This document shows positions 5,842 to 6,873 of a stretch of 6,873 nucleotides of DNA, in pieces. Origin of the DNA: Candidatus Methanocomedens sp. (GTDB taxonomy: Archaea; Halobacteriota; Methanosarcinia; Methanosarcinales; Methanocomedenaceae); assembly GCA_013374385.1 (NCBI GenBank), contig QBUR01000132.1, positions 1-6,873 on the forward strand. The letters are read 5' to 3'. Numbering within the stretch: position 1 is the stretch's first letter; each line of letters opens with the position of its first letter. The notes beneath the pieces are model-generated. The model worked only from the letters and a program-made list of their open reading frames with translations. It had not been told where the DNA came from and made no database searches. A program made the translations under genes and the position numbers.

Positions 5842-6777
5842 TTAATCTATAAGTGCCCTGACAATATCCCGTTCAGTTATAATACCGCATAACTCACCAT
5901 CATCTATTATGGGTAGTGCCCCAACTTTTTTGTCCAGCATTATGCCGGCTACTTTACCAATATCAACATTTGAACTGGTCCACACAATATCACGCATTAT
6001 CATACTTTTTATCGGTACATTAAATGCGTCTTCCACATTCCCTGTTATAAGCTTTTGAAAAATATCACCGGAAGCAAGGTACCTCATAATATCAGAAGCA
6101 GTTATAATACCCAAAAGAACATTTTCTCTAACTAAAGGTATCCTCCTGAATCCTTTGTTAATCATGGTCCGGGTGGCTTCACCCACAGTCATGTCAGGTC
6201 CGGCAGTGACTACCTTTTCACTCATATATTCCTTAACTTGCTTTGATGTAGTGACATTGGCAATTGTTCTGACAAAGTCCCTCTCTGAAAGAATTGCAAC
6301 CACCTTATTGTCACCATCCACCACGGGAAAGCCGCCAATATTTTGTTCTATCATAGTAACAAGGGCCTGGGAAATGGTGTCATTAATGTTCACACTGACC
6401 ACATCTTCATTCATAATCTCCTTCACATTCTCATTGATGGCAGCAGCAAGGTTGCCATTATGCTTGTTCTTTACCAGATTATGTCTGAGACCTCCACCTA
6501 AAAAATCTACAATATCCAGACTTGTGACGATACCCGCCAGCCGGTTGGTGCCCGCATCTGCTATTGGGACACGTCTGAATCCATGATTCACCATCGTTTT
6601 AGCCGTTGTCATAATGTTGGCAGTGGGAGGGAGGGTGATAACGTTTTTTGAAGCTATTGCCATGATATCGCCTTCGTGGTTCGCCAACCTTGATTTGAAA
6701 TTAACTGCTCCTCGGTCCATAACACCAGAACTGTCTAATCCCCTGACATCAGGCTTACTACTGTTTTGTCGTCTCAT
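5842..6777 (-). CDS. Four-CBS-domain protein (first of three tandem)
   Basis: This 311-residue protein is the first gene of the operon. The first 35 residues are a polar, probably disordered tail (MRRQNSSKPDVRGLDSSG...). Four CBS units follow at about 36-95, 118-173, 181-236 and 256-311. Their conserved endings are GIVTSLDIV 82-90, AILSERDFV 161-169, GIITASDIM 223-231 and GIITERDIV 298-306, all with the Asp that commonly contacts ribose in nucleotide-binding CBS domains. Units 1 and 3 share NHGFRRVP and NKGFRRIP, suggesting duplication of a two-CBS ancestor. No catalytic, DNA-binding or transport domain is attached. Such proteins are often labelled IMP dehydrogenase-related, but the IMPDH barrel is absent. 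The start is supported by GGTGGA four bases upstream. The ligand (AMP/ATP, S-adenosylmethionine or other) cannot be told from the sequence. Confidence 0.92.
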   Translation of the reverse strand: MRRQNSSKPDVRGLDSSGVMDRGAVNFKSRLANHEGDIMAIASKNVITLPPTANIMTTAKTMVNHGFRRVPIADAGTNRLAGIVTSLDIVDFLGGGLRHNLVKNKHNGNLAAAINENVKEIMNEDVVSVNINDTISQALVTMIEQNIGGFPVVDGDNKVVAILSERDFVRTIANVTTSKQVKEYMSEKVVTAGPDMTVGEATRTMINKGFRRIPLVRENVLLGIITASDIMRYLASGDIFQKLITGNVEDAFNVPIKSMIMRDIVWTSSNVDIGKVAGIMLDKKVGALPIIDDGELCGIITERDIVRALID

Positions 6778-6780
6778 AAT

Positions 6781-6786
6781 TCCACC
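6781..6786 (-). promoter_or_regulatory. Ribosome binding site of the first CBS gene
   Basis: GGTGGA on the - strand lies three bases before the ATG at 6777. The match to the anti-Shine-Dalgarno sequence is partial but well placed, supporting this start. Confidence 0.5.
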
Positions 6787-6873
6787 GAATTGTTAATATC
6801 CATATTTTTGAATTTCATTAAAATAACATTTTCAATAATTATTACTTCATATTTAAGACATATGCTGAATTTA
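6787..6873 (-). promoter_or_regulatory. Leader and promoter region of the CBS/ligase/EngB operon
   Basis: This AT-rich stretch upstream of the first CBS gene contains no coding sequence. On the - strand, CTTAAATATG (6849-6858) is the best TATA-like candidate; it would give a transcript start near 6825-6830 and a leader of about 50 bases. Other AT-rich words in the region make the exact box uncertain. The region is cut by the window end. Confidence 0.3.

Noticed and set aside
5842..6777. IMP dehydrogenase
   Set aside because: The CBS domains resemble the regulatory part of IMPDH, but the catalytic barrel is absent from all three proteins.

Overview
The window most likely comes from a euryarchaeon, probably a methanogen or methane-oxidising relative near the Methanosarcinales. 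The reasoning is as follows. The RNA ligase belongs to the archaeal Rnl3 (Pab1020/MthRnl) family. The ribosome binding sites read AGGAGGT and AGGTGAT. One gene appears leaderless, starting directly at a GTG about 27 bases after a TATA-like box. Tandem stand-alone four-CBS proteins and an NcsA-type tRNA thiolase also fit. The taxonomic placement is inference; no marker gene fixes it.

Layout. Positions 1-147 hold three copies (two direct, one inverted) of a short dispersed repeat built from 9-bp CTCTGTGNN units. Positions 197-1902 (+ strand) hold two translationally coupled genes: an NcsA/TtuA-type tRNA 2-thiolation enzyme, and a cysteine-rich protein with a C-terminal pair of 4Fe-4S ferredoxin motifs. 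Positions 1903-2272 are a gene-free, AT-rich convergent intergenic region with a fourth, diverged copy of the repeat. Positions 2273-6777 (- strand) look like a single five-gene operon. Read in its own direction it encodes three consecutive proteins made almost entirely of CBS domains (about 12 domains in all), then an ATP-dependent RNA ligase, then the ribosome-assembly-type GTPase EngB. Gaps in the operon are 11-24 bases, and the last two genes may overlap. Positions 6778-6873 are the AT-rich leader and promoter region of that operon.

How the genes may work together. The + strand pair suggests tRNA thiolation by an Fe-S enzyme with a dedicated Fe-S protein partner. The - strand operon joins adenine-nucleotide-sensing modules (three paired Bateman proteins) to an ATP-consuming RNA ligase and a GTPase. 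This would suit energy-status control of RNA circularisation or repair and ribosome assembly. Individual domain assignments are strong; the functional links are inferred from gene order. The most noteworthy items are the triple-CBS/RNA ligase/EngB operon and the thiolase/dicluster Fe-S pair.
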